Source: Streptomyces ochraceiscleroticus (lineage in GTDB: Bacteria; Actinomycetota; Actinomycetes; Streptomycetales; Streptomycetaceae). From it: a DNA stretch of 64,000 nucleotides. A model generated the notes under the pieces. It worked only from the letters and a program-made list of their open reading frames with translations. It ran no database searches and had not been told where the DNA came from. Every line of letters begins with the position of its first letter. The first letter of the stretch is position 1. The translations under genes and the position numbers were made by a program. Below are positions 1-8,416 of this stretch, in pieces. The stretch lies in contig NZ_JOAX01000003.1 of assembly GCF_000720485.1 (NCBI RefSeq), forward strand, positions 310,001 through 374,000. Direction: 5' to 3'.

Positions 1-2144
1 GCCTCGTCGTAGGCGCCGAGCAGCCGCAGGGAGACCGCGGTGTTGTTCTGCGCGGCGAGGGTGCGCGCGTCGCCCTCGCCGAAGGTCTGCCGGCTGCCGT
101 CGAGCACGTACCGGGAGAGCTCCAGGGCTTCCTGGAGGCGGGCGAGGCCGCGCAGGTCGGCGGCGAGCGCGGTGGCGGCCCGCAGGATGTCGCTGTCCGG
201 GGTGGAGCGCCGGCCGAGCAGCCGCTCCAGCGCGGCCCGGTCCAGCTCCTCGCAGGCCGCGTACTGTCCGGTGGCGCGCAGCAGGTTGGCGTGTGCGTGC
301 AGCAGGTCCAGGCGGCGCGGGTGGTCCTCGGGCAGCAGCAGCCGCCAGGTGCGGTCCGCGCGCCGGGCCAGGGCCAGGCCGGTGTCCTGGATACCGGCGA
401 GATAGGCGTAACGCAGGCAGTTCAGTACCGGCCGCGCGGTCTCCTCCGGGTCGGCCTCCAGCGCGCCGGAGGGCAGCAGATGCGGCAGCAGCGCGGCGTA
501 CGCGGGCCAGTCGGCGGGGTCGTCGGGGCGGCCGGGGTCGGCGGCGGCGAGCGCGCCGCGCACGGCCCGCTCGTACCGTTCCCGCTCCGGCGCGGGGACG
601 CCCTCGCGGACCAGGAGGCGGACCATGCGGTGCAGATGGACGCCGGTGATCTCGGTGCCGTCCGCGGTCTCCATGGCGTCCACGACGGAGTAGCGGGCGA
701 GCAGCCGCAGCGCGTCCTGGAGCCGTCGCGGGTCGCCGGTGAGGGGGGCGAAGTCGCCGCGGATCCGGCCGAGGAGGGTGACCGGTACGGTGCCGGGCGC
801 GAGGACGGCGCACAGCCGCAGCAGTTCGCCGGCGTCCGGCGCGGTCTCGGCGATGCGGTCCAGCAGCGCGGTCCAGGCCGCGGCGAAGGTCATCGGGAAG
901 TCCTCGGCGACGACCGTGCGGGCGTCGCCGATGCCGCCCTCCAGCAGCCGCAGATAGCTCCCGACGCTCATGTCGGAGTCGTTCAGCCAGCCCGCCGTCT
1001 GGTCCAGCAGGAGCGGCAGGTCCTCCAGGGCGGCGGCCAGCCGGCCCGCCTCGGCCGCGTCCAGGCGCGGGGCGCGGCGGCGCACGAAGGCGATGCTCTC
1101 GGGGCGGTCGAGGACGGGGACCGGGAGGAGGAGGGTGTTGTAGGTGTCCCAGGAGCGGTTCCGCGAGGTGATCAGGACGTGGCCCGAGCCGCTGGGCAGC
1201 AGGCCGGCCACCGCTTCGGGGTCGTCCGCGCCGTCCAGGACGAGCAGCCAGCGGTGGTACGGCTCGCCGCGGCGCAGCGCGTCCATGACCGCGCGCAGCC
1301 GCTCGGCGGTCCCCGTACCGCTTCTGATCCCCAACTCCGTTGCGAGACCAGCCAGTTGCCGCCTTGCCTCCTCCCCCGTCCCGGCCGCGATCCACCACAC
1401 CACGTCGTACTCGGTGGCGAAGCGGTGCACGTACTCGGCGGCCAGTTGGGTCTTGCCGACGCCCGCCATGCCCAGCAGGGTGCAGACCGCGGCGCCCCGC
1501 ACGGAGCCCGCCAGTCGGCGGTGGATGCGGGCGAGGAGGGCCGCGCGCCCGGTGAAGCGCGGGTTGCGGCGCGGCACCCCGCCCCAGACGTCGGGCGCGT
1601 CCAGCGGGAAGCGCGGGCCGCCGGTGCCGGGCGCCGGGGTGTCCGGGAGCCCGAGGCGGCGCAGCAGGAGCCGCTCGGCGTGGTGCGCGCCGGCCTCGGT
1701 GAGCTGGGCGGGGCCGAGCGCGGTGGCGCCGCGCGGGAGGTTGCCGGGGTCGGTGACGGAGACGGCGGCGAAGCGGCCGGGGTGGGCGGCGGTGACGGCG
1801 GCGAGGGCGGCGTCCCATTCCCGTCCCGTGCGCACGCCGGGCTGGAAGTAGCCGGCACTGAAGACGAGCAGCACCCGGCCGCCGGAGAGGGTGAGCCCGG
1901 CGAGCGCGGCCCGCAGTTCCATCGCGGCGGGCGGGTCCCAGTGGTGCAGCGGGGCGCGCAGCCCGTGCCGTTCGAGGCGGTCGGCGATCCAGTCGCCCCA
2001 GGCCCGGCCGTCCCCCGCGACGCTGACGGTGACCCGCGGGCCGGGCGGCGGACCCGGCCGTACCGGCCGGGCGGGCCGCGGCACCCGCGCGGACGCGGCG
2101 TCCGTCTGCCGCTGCGGGAACGTCGACTCCGCCGGCTGCGCCAT
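1..2144 (-). CDS. TIR-NB-ARC-TPR protein (FxSxx-COOH system type), 3' end outside window
   Basis: About 714 codons are visible; the stop lies beyond the left edge. The ATG at 2144 is preceded by GGAGGAG. An N-terminal TIR-like domain contains a GREW motif whose Glu occupies the usual TIR NADase position. A P-loop follows (GMAGVGKT), then WLLVLDGAD (Walker B-like), VWWIAAG and FVRRRAPRLD, and then degenerate tetratricopeptide repeats. This order is that of STAND NTPases found with FxSxx-COOH peptide systems. It is a clear paralogue of the next gene (2268-5264), with matching motifs in the same order, so the two probably arose by tandem duplication. Same strand, 123 bp downstream of its paralogue. 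Role as an intracellular sensor/effector is inferred; NADase activity has not been shown. Confidence 0.85.
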   Translation of the reverse strand, partial: MAQPAESTFPQRQTDAASARVPRPARPVRPGPPPGPRVTVSVAGDGRAWGDWIADRLERHGLRAPLHHWDPPAAMELRAALAGLTLSGGRVLLVFSAGYFQPGVRTGREWDAALAAVTAAHPGRFAAVSVTDPGNLPRGATALGPAQLTEAGAHHAERLLLRRLGLPDTPAPGTGGPRFPLDAPDVWGGVPRRNPRFTGRAALLARIHRRLAGSVRGAAVCTLLGMAGVGKTQLAAEYVHRFATEYDVVWWIAAGTGEEARRQLAGLATELGIRSGTGTAERLRAVMDALRRGEPYHRWLLVLDGADDPEAVAGLLPSGSGHVLITSRNRSWDTYNTLLLPVPVLDRPESIAFVRRRAPRLDAAEAGRLAAALEDLPLLLDQTAGWLNDSDMSVGSYLRLLEGGIGDARTVVAEDFPMTFAAAWTALLDRIAETAPDAGELLRLCAVLAPGTVPVTLLGRIRGDFAPLTGDPRRLQDALRLLARYSVVDAMETADGTEITGVHLHRMVRLLVREGVPAPERERYERAVRGALAAADPGRPDDPADWPAYAALLPHLLPSGALEADPEETARPVLNCLRYAYLAGIQDTGLALARRADRTWRLLLPEDHPRRLDLLHAHANLLRATGQYAACEELDRAALERLLGRRSTPDSDILRAATALAADLRGLARLQEALELSRYVLDGSRQTFGEGDARTLAAQNNTAVSLRLLGAYDE

Positions 2145-2267
2145 TACGGTCCTGCTCTCCTCCGGGGGACCGTCGATACGGCCCTGTTCTTCCGTATCCC
2201 ACCGGGCCCGGCCGCCGCGAGCGGATTCCGGCCTAGTACGGGACGCCCGGCCGCCGCTGACGCCGCA

Positions 2268-5264
2268 TCAGGTCATCTGCGGCTCGAAGTCCCAGTAGGG
2301 CCGGGTGCGGGAGCGCGCGGAGACGGTGTGGGCGTGCTGGGGGCCCAGTACGGTGCTCAGGCCGGTCAGTGCCTCCTCCTCCAGCTTGTCGGCCTCCTGG
2401 CGTTTGCGCAGGCCGCGCAGGTCCGCGGCGAGCGCGATCTGGCCGGAGAGGGTCAGCGGGTGGTGCAGGCCGAGGGTGGCGGTGGCACGAGTGACGGTGT
2501 CCCGCCCGAGTTCGGCGGCGGCCTCCGGGTCGCCGGAGAAGTTGCGGGCCGCCGCGGCGTTCAGCGCGCAGCCCAGCGTCCAGGGGTGGTCGGGGCCGAC
2601 CGCCCGGCGCATCCCCGCCAGCGCCTCCTCGGACAGCAGCATGGCCTGCTGCCGCTCGCCCGCGGCGCGCAGCACGAGCGCGTGGTTGGCCTGGGCGCCG
2701 ATCGCGTACGGGTGGGCCGCGCCGAGCTGGAAGAGGTACCGCTCGGCGACCTGCTCGCCGATCTCCCGGGCCTGGTCCAGGCTGCCGTGCTCACGGGCGA
2801 AGCAGGAGTAGCTGACGGCGACCATGAGGGTGAGCGGGTCGGTCTCGCCGAGGACCCGCTCGGACCGTTCCAGTACCCGGCCGAGGAGGCGGCCGGCCTT
2901 GGCGCGGTCGCCGGAACGGTACAGGCACAGCCCGAGGTTGTGCTCGGCGCGCAGCGTCTGGGGGTTGTCGTTGCCCATGACGATGCGGTGCACCCGGACG
3001 CTGTGCTCCTGTACCGAGGTGGCCTCGGCGTAGCGGCCGAGGAGGCGCAGGTCGGTGGCGACGTGGATCTCGGAGAAGAGCGACCAGTTGTGGCGGGGGC
3101 GCAGCAGCTCGCGGCGGGCCTCCAGGGTGCGGCGGTGCAGCGCGAGGGAGTCGGTGTAGCGGCCGAGGAGGCGGAGCGAGACGGCGAGGTTGTTCTGTGC
3201 GTTCAGGGTGCGCGAGTCCTGCTCGCCGACCAGTTCGGTGTAGCCCTGCAGGACGGTGGCGGACAGCTCCAGGGCCTCCTCGAAGCGGGCGAGGCCGCGC
3301 AGGTCGGCGGCGAGCCCGGTGGCGGCGCGCAGGGTGTCCAGGTCGCGCGGGCCCTGGGTCTCGCGCAGATGGTCCAGGACGACGCGGTCCAGCGCCTCGG
3401 TGGCGGCGTAGTCGCCGGTGGCGCGCAGCAGGTTGGCGTAGTGGTAGCTGAGGTCCCAGATCCGCGGGTGGGTGTCGCCGAGCAGCTCCCGCCAGGCGGT
3501 CAGGGCGCGTTCGGCGAGCTTGAGGCCGGAGCGGTACTCGCCGGAGAGGTACATGTACCGCAGCACGTTCAGGACCAGGTTCTGCACGTCGGGGTCCCGG
3601 CTCACCAGGACGTTCGCGGCCTTGAGGTGCTGGGCGAGCTCGGCGAACCGGGGCCAGAGCCGGGTGTCGGTCGGGCGCAGCGGGTCGGCGGCGGCCAGGG
3701 CGCGCTGCGCGACGCGGCTGTACTCCGCCTGCTGCCGGTCCGGCATCAGGGCGCGGACGGTCTGGTGGACCATGCGGTGCATGTAGAGGATCTCGCCGCC
3801 GGGGGACGCGTCGTCGGCGGTGACGTCGTGGGACTCGATGCGGACGACCGAGTACTGCAGGAGCTTGCTGATGGCCTGGTTCCACAGCAGCGGGTCGTTC
3901 ATCAGCCCGGTCAGCTCCTCCGGCAGGTCGCCGGGCGGGATCTCGCGGAGCAGCCGGACGGGGATGGCGGCGGGCGCGAAGAAGGAGCACAGCCGCAGCA
4001 GGTCGACGGAGGCGGGCACGGCCTCGGCCAGCCGGTTCTGCAGTATCGACCAGGAGGTCTGGTAGGTCATCGGGAAGTCGTGGGCGACCCGGACGACCTC
4101 GGCGTCGGCGCCGCTCTCCAGCAGTTCGACGTACTCGTCGACGGTCATCGTGGAGTCGCTGAGCCAGCCCGCCGTCTGGTCGAGCAGCAGCGGCAGGTCC
4201 TCCAGCGCCTCGGCCAGTTGGTCCGCCTCGGCGCGGTCCAGGCGCGGGGCGCGGCGCCGGACGAAGGCGATGGACTCCTCGCGGGTGTAGACCGGCACTT
4301 CGAACATCATGGTGTTGTGCTCGCTCCACTCGCGGTTCTGCGAGGTGAGGAGGACATGTCCGGGCCCGGAGGGCAGCATGTCGGCGACGTGTTCGGGCTG
4401 GTCGGCGCCGTCCAGGACGAGCAGCCAGCGGTTCGACGGCTCGCCTCGGCGGAGCGCGTCGCGGACGGCGCGCAACCGCTCGCCGTACTCCTGGCCGGTG
4501 CTCAGGCCGAGCGCGGGGGCCAGCTCGGCCAGCCGCTGGCGCATCGGGGTGCGCTCGCCCGCCGCGACCCACCAGACCACGTCGTACTCGGAGCCGAAGC
4601 GGTAGACGTACTCGGTGGCGAGCTGGGTCTTGCCGACGCCGGACATGCCGTACAGCGTGCACACGGCGGCGCCGCGCTCGGCCTGCTGGAGGCGGTGGTA
4701 GACGTCGGCGAGGAGGTTCTCGCGGCCGGTGAAGCGGGTGTTGCGGCGCGGCACGCCGCCCCAGACGCGCGGCTGTTCCTGGGGGTAGCGGGGGCCGCCG
4801 CCGTCGTCCTCCGGCTCGGCGTGTGGATCGGGCTCGATGCCGAGCCGGGCCAGCAGCCGCCGTTCGGCCTCGCGGGCGCCGACGTCGGCCAGCTCGGCGG
4901 CGCCGAAGACGGCGGTGGCGGTGGGCAGCGCGTTCGTAGTGATGGAGACCGCGGCGAACTTGTCCTGGCGGTCGGCGACGACGGTGCGCAGCGCGGCGTT
5001 CCACTCCTCGTGGCTGCGCGGGCCGAGCTGGATGTACCAGTCGCTGAGCACGATCAGGACCGTGCCCTCGGCGAGCGCGAGGTCGCTCAGCGCGTCCTCC
5101 AGGGGGGTGCCGGCCCGCGGGTCCCAGCGCTGGAAGGCCACCCGCATCCCGTGCCGTTCGAGCCGGTCGCCGATCCAGGCGGCCCACGCGCGGTTGAAGC
5201 CGGCGAAACTGACCGTGACCGGTGGCCGGCCGGCGGGTGCGGTGCTCCTGCGCGCTGCGGGCAT
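2268..5264 (-). CDS. TIR-NB-ARC-TPR STAND protein of FxSxx-COOH system
   Basis: 998 residues from the ATG at 5264, chosen because GAGGGAG lies 8 nt upstream; longer in-frame starts add an Arg-rich stretch unlike the family. Residues about 16-140 are TIR-like (VTVSFAGFNRAW, SDWYI, then HEEWNAA with the putative catalytic Glu near residue 87). The P-loop GMSGVGKT is at about 206-213, followed by VVWWVAAGE, LLVLDGADQ and FVRRRAPRLD. The C-terminal half is TPR-like helices (repeated LGLCLYRSGD, NLAVSLRLLGRY style segments). STAND proteins hold a TPR sensor and a nucleotide switch that releases an effector; here TIR would be the effector. Located 100 bp downstream of the HExxH enzyme, same strand. 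Whether it senses the modified peptide is inference. Confidence 0.88.
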   Translation of the reverse strand: MPAARRSTAPAGRPPVTVSFAGFNRAWAAWIGDRLERHGMRVAFQRWDPRAGTPLEDALSDLALAEGTVLIVLSDWYIQLGPRSHEEWNAALRTVVADRQDKFAAVSITTNALPTATAVFGAAELADVGAREAERRLLARLGIEPDPHAEPEDDGGGPRYPQEQPRVWGGVPRRNTRFTGRENLLADVYHRLQQAERGAAVCTLYGMSGVGKTQLATEYVYRFGSEYDVVWWVAAGERTPMRQRLAELAPALGLSTGQEYGERLRAVRDALRRGEPSNRWLLVLDGADQPEHVADMLPSGPGHVLLTSQNREWSEHNTMMFEVPVYTREESIAFVRRRAPRLDRAEADQLAEALEDLPLLLDQTAGWLSDSTMTVDEYVELLESGADAEVVRVAHDFPMTYQTSWSILQNRLAEAVPASVDLLRLCSFFAPAAIPVRLLREIPPGDLPEELTGLMNDPLLWNQAISKLLQYSVVRIESHDVTADDASPGGEILYMHRMVHQTVRALMPDRQQAEYSRVAQRALAAADPLRPTDTRLWPRFAELAQHLKAANVLVSRDPDVQNLVLNVLRYMYLSGEYRSGLKLAERALTAWRELLGDTHPRIWDLSYHYANLLRATGDYAATEALDRVVLDHLRETQGPRDLDTLRAATGLAADLRGLARFEEALELSATVLQGYTELVGEQDSRTLNAQNNLAVSLRLLGRYTDSLALHRRTLEARRELLRPRHNWSLFSEIHVATDLRLLGRYAEATSVQEHSVRVHRIVMGNDNPQTLRAEHNLGLCLYRSGDRAKAGRLLGRVLERSERVLGETDPLTLMVAVSYSCFAREHGSLDQAREIGEQVAERYLFQLGAAHPYAIGAQANHALVLRAAGERQQAMLLSEEALAGMRRAVGPDHPWTLGCALNAAAARNFSGDPEAAAELGRDTVTRATATLGLHHPLTLSGQIALAADLRGLRKRQEADKLEEEALTGLSTVLGPQHAHTVSARSRTRPYWDFEPQMT

Positions 5265-5364
5265 TCGAACGACTCCCTCGTCTTGCGTACGAACCGGCGG
5301 CCGGGCAAGGACCGTCAGAGCTGCCCTTCTGGGGAACATACACCGGCGAACCGGTCGTCGGCGG

Positions 5365-6762
5365 TCATCGCGCGTACTGTCGCCGCCACATCGTCCGCGA
5401 CGTCTCCACGTAGGCGCTCGCACGGGCCAAGTACCCCTCGGGAGGCGGGCGTTCCCGCAAACGGGTGAGCCGGTCGGCCATCGCGCCGGCCAGGACGCGG
5501 CCGGCCGGGGTGAGGGTGCGCGAGCCGAGCAGCGTGGGCAGCGCGGCGCCGACCTGTTCGCGGCAGCGGGAGTGCTCGGCCCACGCGGTGTGGCGCTCCA
5601 GCGCGGTGGTGGCGGTGAGCGCGAAGCCCTGCCAGTAGTCGGCGAGCGCGAGGTGCGAGTAGGTGCCCTGGAGCAGCCCGTCGAAGGGGCGCGGGTCGGG
5701 CCGCCAGGGCGCCCAGTGCAGGGCGGTACCGGTGTCGTGGTGCAGCGGCGACAGCTCGGCGAGCGCGGCGAGCTTGGCGTGCTGGAGTTCGTGGACGAGC
5801 GTCGCGGCGAGGAAGGCGGGGGTCTGCGGGGTGGAGCTGAGGACCGCGCCGAACGCCTCGCGGCGGGTGCCGCTGCAGTGCGCGGGGCCCGCGGCGTGCG
5901 GGCTGGCGTTGGGCGGTGGAGCGAGCGGCACGATGCAGTCCAGCAGGAGGTCCGCCTCCAGGGCGCGGGTCGGGCCGCCGCGCTCCAGCAGCGGCCGGGC
6001 CCCGGCCCAGGCGCCCTGCCAGCGGGCCCGTTCGGCGGTGGTGAGCGGCTCGGCGGGCTTCAGGCCGTGCCGCTCCAGCCCGCTGTCGGCCGTACGGAAC
6101 GGGTCGAGGTCGTCGAGGAGTACGGGATGGGGGCCACCGGTGAGCGGGCGCAGCGGGCGCCACGCGGGGTCGGCCGACTCCCAGGCGCCGTCGGGCCGGG
6201 GCAGCAGCACGGCGGCCGGCCCGGCGGGCGGGTGGATCGTCAACCTGCCATTCCGGTAAGCGAGTTCGAGTTCGGGTGGCGGTCCCTCGCGTCCGGCCGC
6301 CCGCCCGTGCAAGGTGTACGCGCCGAGGGTGGGCAGGGCCAGTACGCCGCTCGGGGCGCGCAGCTTCAGGGTGAACGGGAGCCGGGCGCGGGCGGCGGCC
6401 GCGGCGGCGACGGCCCCGAGGTGTTCGAGGTCGGGAAGGAGGCCGGGCGGCGGGACGGCGGCGGCGAGGCCGCGCAGGGCGCGCCGCACCCAGGGCCCGA
6501 GCAGCGGGTAGTACAGCACCCGCCGGGTGGCGTCCCGGTCGGCGCGGTCGGCGGCCTCCAGCAGCGCCCAGTGCGCCGCCACGCGGGCCGCCGCGGGCCG
6601 CGGCACGCTCGGCCCGCGGGCGGAGTCCACCGCGTCCAGCAGCGCGCGCAGCAACAGCAGCCGCCGCGTCCGCTGGTCGTCCACCAGCAGCCCCAGCGCC
6701 TCCGCACCGCCCTCGGACCGGCCCAGCTCGCGCAGCAGGCCCGCGGGGACGCGGCTGCTCAT
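5365..6762 (-). CDS. HExxH-type putative peptide beta-hydroxylase
   Basis: 465 residues. The ATG at 6762 overlaps the stop of fxsB by one base (TGATG), so the two are translationally coupled. The mostly alpha-helical N-terminal part resembles nothing I can name. The signature is LVHELQHAKL at residues 324-328 (HELQH), followed by WAPWRPDPRPFDGLLQGTY, the pattern of the HExxH motif-containing RiPP modification family (TIGR04267-like). Some members of that family have been reported as alpha-ketoglutarate-dependent peptide beta-hydroxylases. It probably makes a second modification on the FxSxx peptide after cyclophane formation. The family assignment rests on motif and context; the reaction on this substrate is inferred. 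A metalloprotease is the alternative reading of HExxH, less likely given the neighbours. Confidence 0.82.
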   Translation of the reverse strand: MSSRVPAGLLRELGRSEGGAEALGLLVDDQRTRRLLLLRALLDAVDSARGPSVPRPAAARVAAHWALLEAADRADRDATRRVLYYPLLGPWVRRALRGLAAAVPPPGLLPDLEHLGAVAAAAAARARLPFTLKLRAPSGVLALPTLGAYTLHGRAAGREGPPPELELAYRNGRLTIHPPAGPAAVLLPRPDGAWESADPAWRPLRPLTGGPHPVLLDDLDPFRTADSGLERHGLKPAEPLTTAERARWQGAWAGARPLLERGGPTRALEADLLLDCIVPLAPPPNASPHAAGPAHCSGTRREAFGAVLSSTPQTPAFLAATLVHELQHAKLAALAELSPLHHDTGTALHWAPWRPDPRPFDGLLQGTYSHLALADYWQGFALTATTALERHTAWAEHSRCREQVGAALPTLLGSRTLTPAGRVLAGAMADRLTRLRERPPPEGYLARASAYVETSRTMWRRQYAR

Positions 6763-7961
6763 CAGGCGGGCCCCCGCGCGGCGCGGGCCAGCCGCCCGGC
6801 GGCGTGCCGGATCAGCCGCTGGAGGTCGGCGCAGTACACCGAGGGGTTGGCGAAGCCGCTGCCCTGCCGATAGCGGTGCGCGTACTGACCGCCGCCGCAG
6901 ACCCGCACCAGCGGGCAGGCGCGGCACACGGGGGCGAGCGAGGCGGCGCCCGCGTGCCGGGCGGCGATGCCGGGGTGCGCGAGGGCATCGTCGAAGGAGT
7001 GGCGGAAGACGTCGAGCCCGGTGGCGGCGGCGCCCTCGTACGCGGACTTCAGGGAGTCGACCTGCTCGATGCTGCCGTCGGTCTCCACCACGACGGCGGT
7101 GAACGGGGTCAGACCCAGCGACTCGCCGCCGGCCGGCGCGCCCAGCAGCAGGGCGAGGCACTCCTCGAAGAACCGGACGCTCGGCTGCCCGGGGCCGCCG
7201 TCCCACCAGGCGTCGAAGACGGCGCAGAGCCAGTCGCCGTACGGGGTGGGGCGGTCGGCGCCAGGGGCGAGGCCCGGTGGCGGGGCGGTCCAGTTGCCGT
7301 GCGGGAGCAGCAGGTCCAGGCGCGGCGGGCGGAGCGCGCGCAGCGAAGCGTAGGTCTCCAGGGGGTCGGTGCGCGGGTCGACGACGGCGAGGACGCCCGC
7401 GTACGCGTCCGGCTGTTCCTCGGCGAGGAGGCGCAGGCCGCGGACGGCGCGGGACCAGGCCGGGCGCCCCGCGTGGTCCACGCGCGCGGCGTTGTGCGCG
7501 GGCAGCCCTCCGTCGAGGCTGACGCCGACCTTGATGCCGTGCCCGGCGAGGGTACGCAGCGCTGTGCCGGTGAGCAGGGTGCCGTTGGTCTGGACGGTGG
7601 GGTGCAGGGCGCAGTCCCCGGGGAGGCGGGTGCGCAGCAGATCGACGGCGCGGCCGAGGCGGTCCGCGCCGGCCAGCAGCGGTTCGCCGCCGTGCAGGAC
7701 GAGCGCCGCGTTCCGGAGGCCGTGGGCCGTGACGTGCTCGGCGATGCGGGCGGTGGCGCGGTCCAGGACCGCGTCGTTCATCGAGGCGGGGCGGTCCCGC
7801 CAGCCGTGGTCGGCGGCCTCGTAGAGGTAGCAGTAGCGACAGGCGAGGTTGCAGTGGCCGTGCACCTTGAGGATGAACTGCCGGAAAGGGTGCCGGAAAG
7901 AGGGGACGTCCGGCCGGTCCGCCGCCGACGGGCCCGTGTCCCGTACGGTCTGCTGCGCCAC
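6762..7961 (-). CDS. fxsB: FxsB-type radical SAM/SPASM cyclophane maturase
   Basis: 399 residues from GTG at 7961. A longer frame to GTG 8120 exists but adds low-complexity sequence not seen in the family. The radical SAM cluster motif CNLACRYC is at residues 37-44, preceded by FRQFILKVHGH, a typical FxsB lead-in. The C-terminal SPASM region contains CRACPLVRVCGGG and a final C near SVYC, for auxiliary iron-sulfur clusters. FxsB enzymes convert the C-terminal FxS of a precursor into a three-residue cyclophane by joining the aromatic ring to a side-chain beta carbon. The precursor gene lies immediately upstream (8136-8357), and the HExxH enzyme is coupled downstream. Assignment is strong; ring connectivity here is inferred. 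Confidence 0.93.
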   Translation of the reverse strand: MAQQTVRDTGPSAADRPDVPSFRHPFRQFILKVHGHCNLACRYCYLYEAADHGWRDRPASMNDAVLDRATARIAEHVTAHGLRNAALVLHGGEPLLAGADRLGRAVDLLRTRLPGDCALHPTVQTNGTLLTGTALRTLAGHGIKVGVSLDGGLPAHNAARVDHAGRPAWSRAVRGLRLLAEEQPDAYAGVLAVVDPRTDPLETYASLRALRPPRLDLLLPHGNWTAPPPGLAPGADRPTPYGDWLCAVFDAWWDGGPGQPSVRFFEECLALLLGAPAGGESLGLTPFTAVVVETDGSIEQVDSLKSAYEGAAATGLDVFRHSFDDALAHPGIAARHAGAASLAPVCRACPLVRVCGGGQYAHRYRQGSGFANPSVYCADLQRLIRHAAGRLARAARGPA

Positions 7962-8135
7962 GTCCGCACCCCCAAAGCCGCGGCCCGCGCAGGGACGGCC
8001 CCCGTCGCCGGTCCGAGGCGGAGTATCCCTGCGGGACGGCGTGACCAAACCGGCCGCGATCGCCGGTGTCCGGTTCCCCCGGCTCCGACGACCGAAATTG
8101 TTCGGATGACAGCGGTCCACTTCAGCAGGTCCGCT

Positions 8136-8357
8136 TCAGAAGGCGCTGTTGAATCCCCAGAGCATCTCCGTGGGTTCGTCCACGCGCGTCCGTATCCGTT
8201 CCAGTACTTCCGACAGCACCGGGTGGTCCACCGTCCGCAGCTCCGCGAGATCCAGGGCGAGCAGGTCCGGCAGCTCGGACAGCTCGCCGGCCGGCGGCAC
8301 CGCGGCCCCGGCCGTCTCCGCCTGCCCGGCCCCCGTGTTCTTGCGGCTCGCGCTCAT
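8136..8357 (-). CDS. fxsA: FxSxx-COOH RiPP precursor peptide
   Basis: 73 residues. ATG at 8357 is preceded by GGAAGGGG at good spacing. The leader is Ala/Glu-rich, followed by SELPDLLALDLAELRTVDHP, then a helix and the C-terminus EMLWGFNSAF directly before the stop. F-N-S-A-F matches the defining FxSxx-COOH terminus of this precursor class, and the LPDL...L...HPVL leader is the recognition type expected. The core for FxsB would be Phe69-Asn70-Ser71. No cleavage protease is obvious, apart from the trypsin-like VMAP protein encoded upstream. A weak hairpin at 8092-8105 (CCGAA/TTCGG, 4-nt loop) sits between this gene and fxsB and could lower enzyme expression relative to the peptide; that is speculative. 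Confidence 0.93.
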   Translation of the reverse strand: MSASRKNTGAGQAETAGAAVPPAGELSELPDLLALDLAELRTVDHPVLSEVLERIRTRVDEPTEMLWGFNSAF

Positions 8358-8416
8358 CGCCTTGCCCCTTCCCGCCAACTGCCCCCGCTGGTACGCACGT
8401 TCCAATCTGCCGTCTG

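Noticed and set aside
291..5468. A 1725-codon plus-strand open frame antisense to the STAND genes.
   Set aside because: It is an antisense shadow of high-GC coding DNA: composition is dominated by G, A, V, R and Q without domain motifs, while the minus strand encodes recognisable TIR, P-loop and TPR sequences.
7962..8120. N-terminal extension of FxsB from GTG 8120.
   Set aside because: The added 53 residues are low-complexity and not family-like; the 399-residue form from GTG 7961 matches the usual FxsB length.
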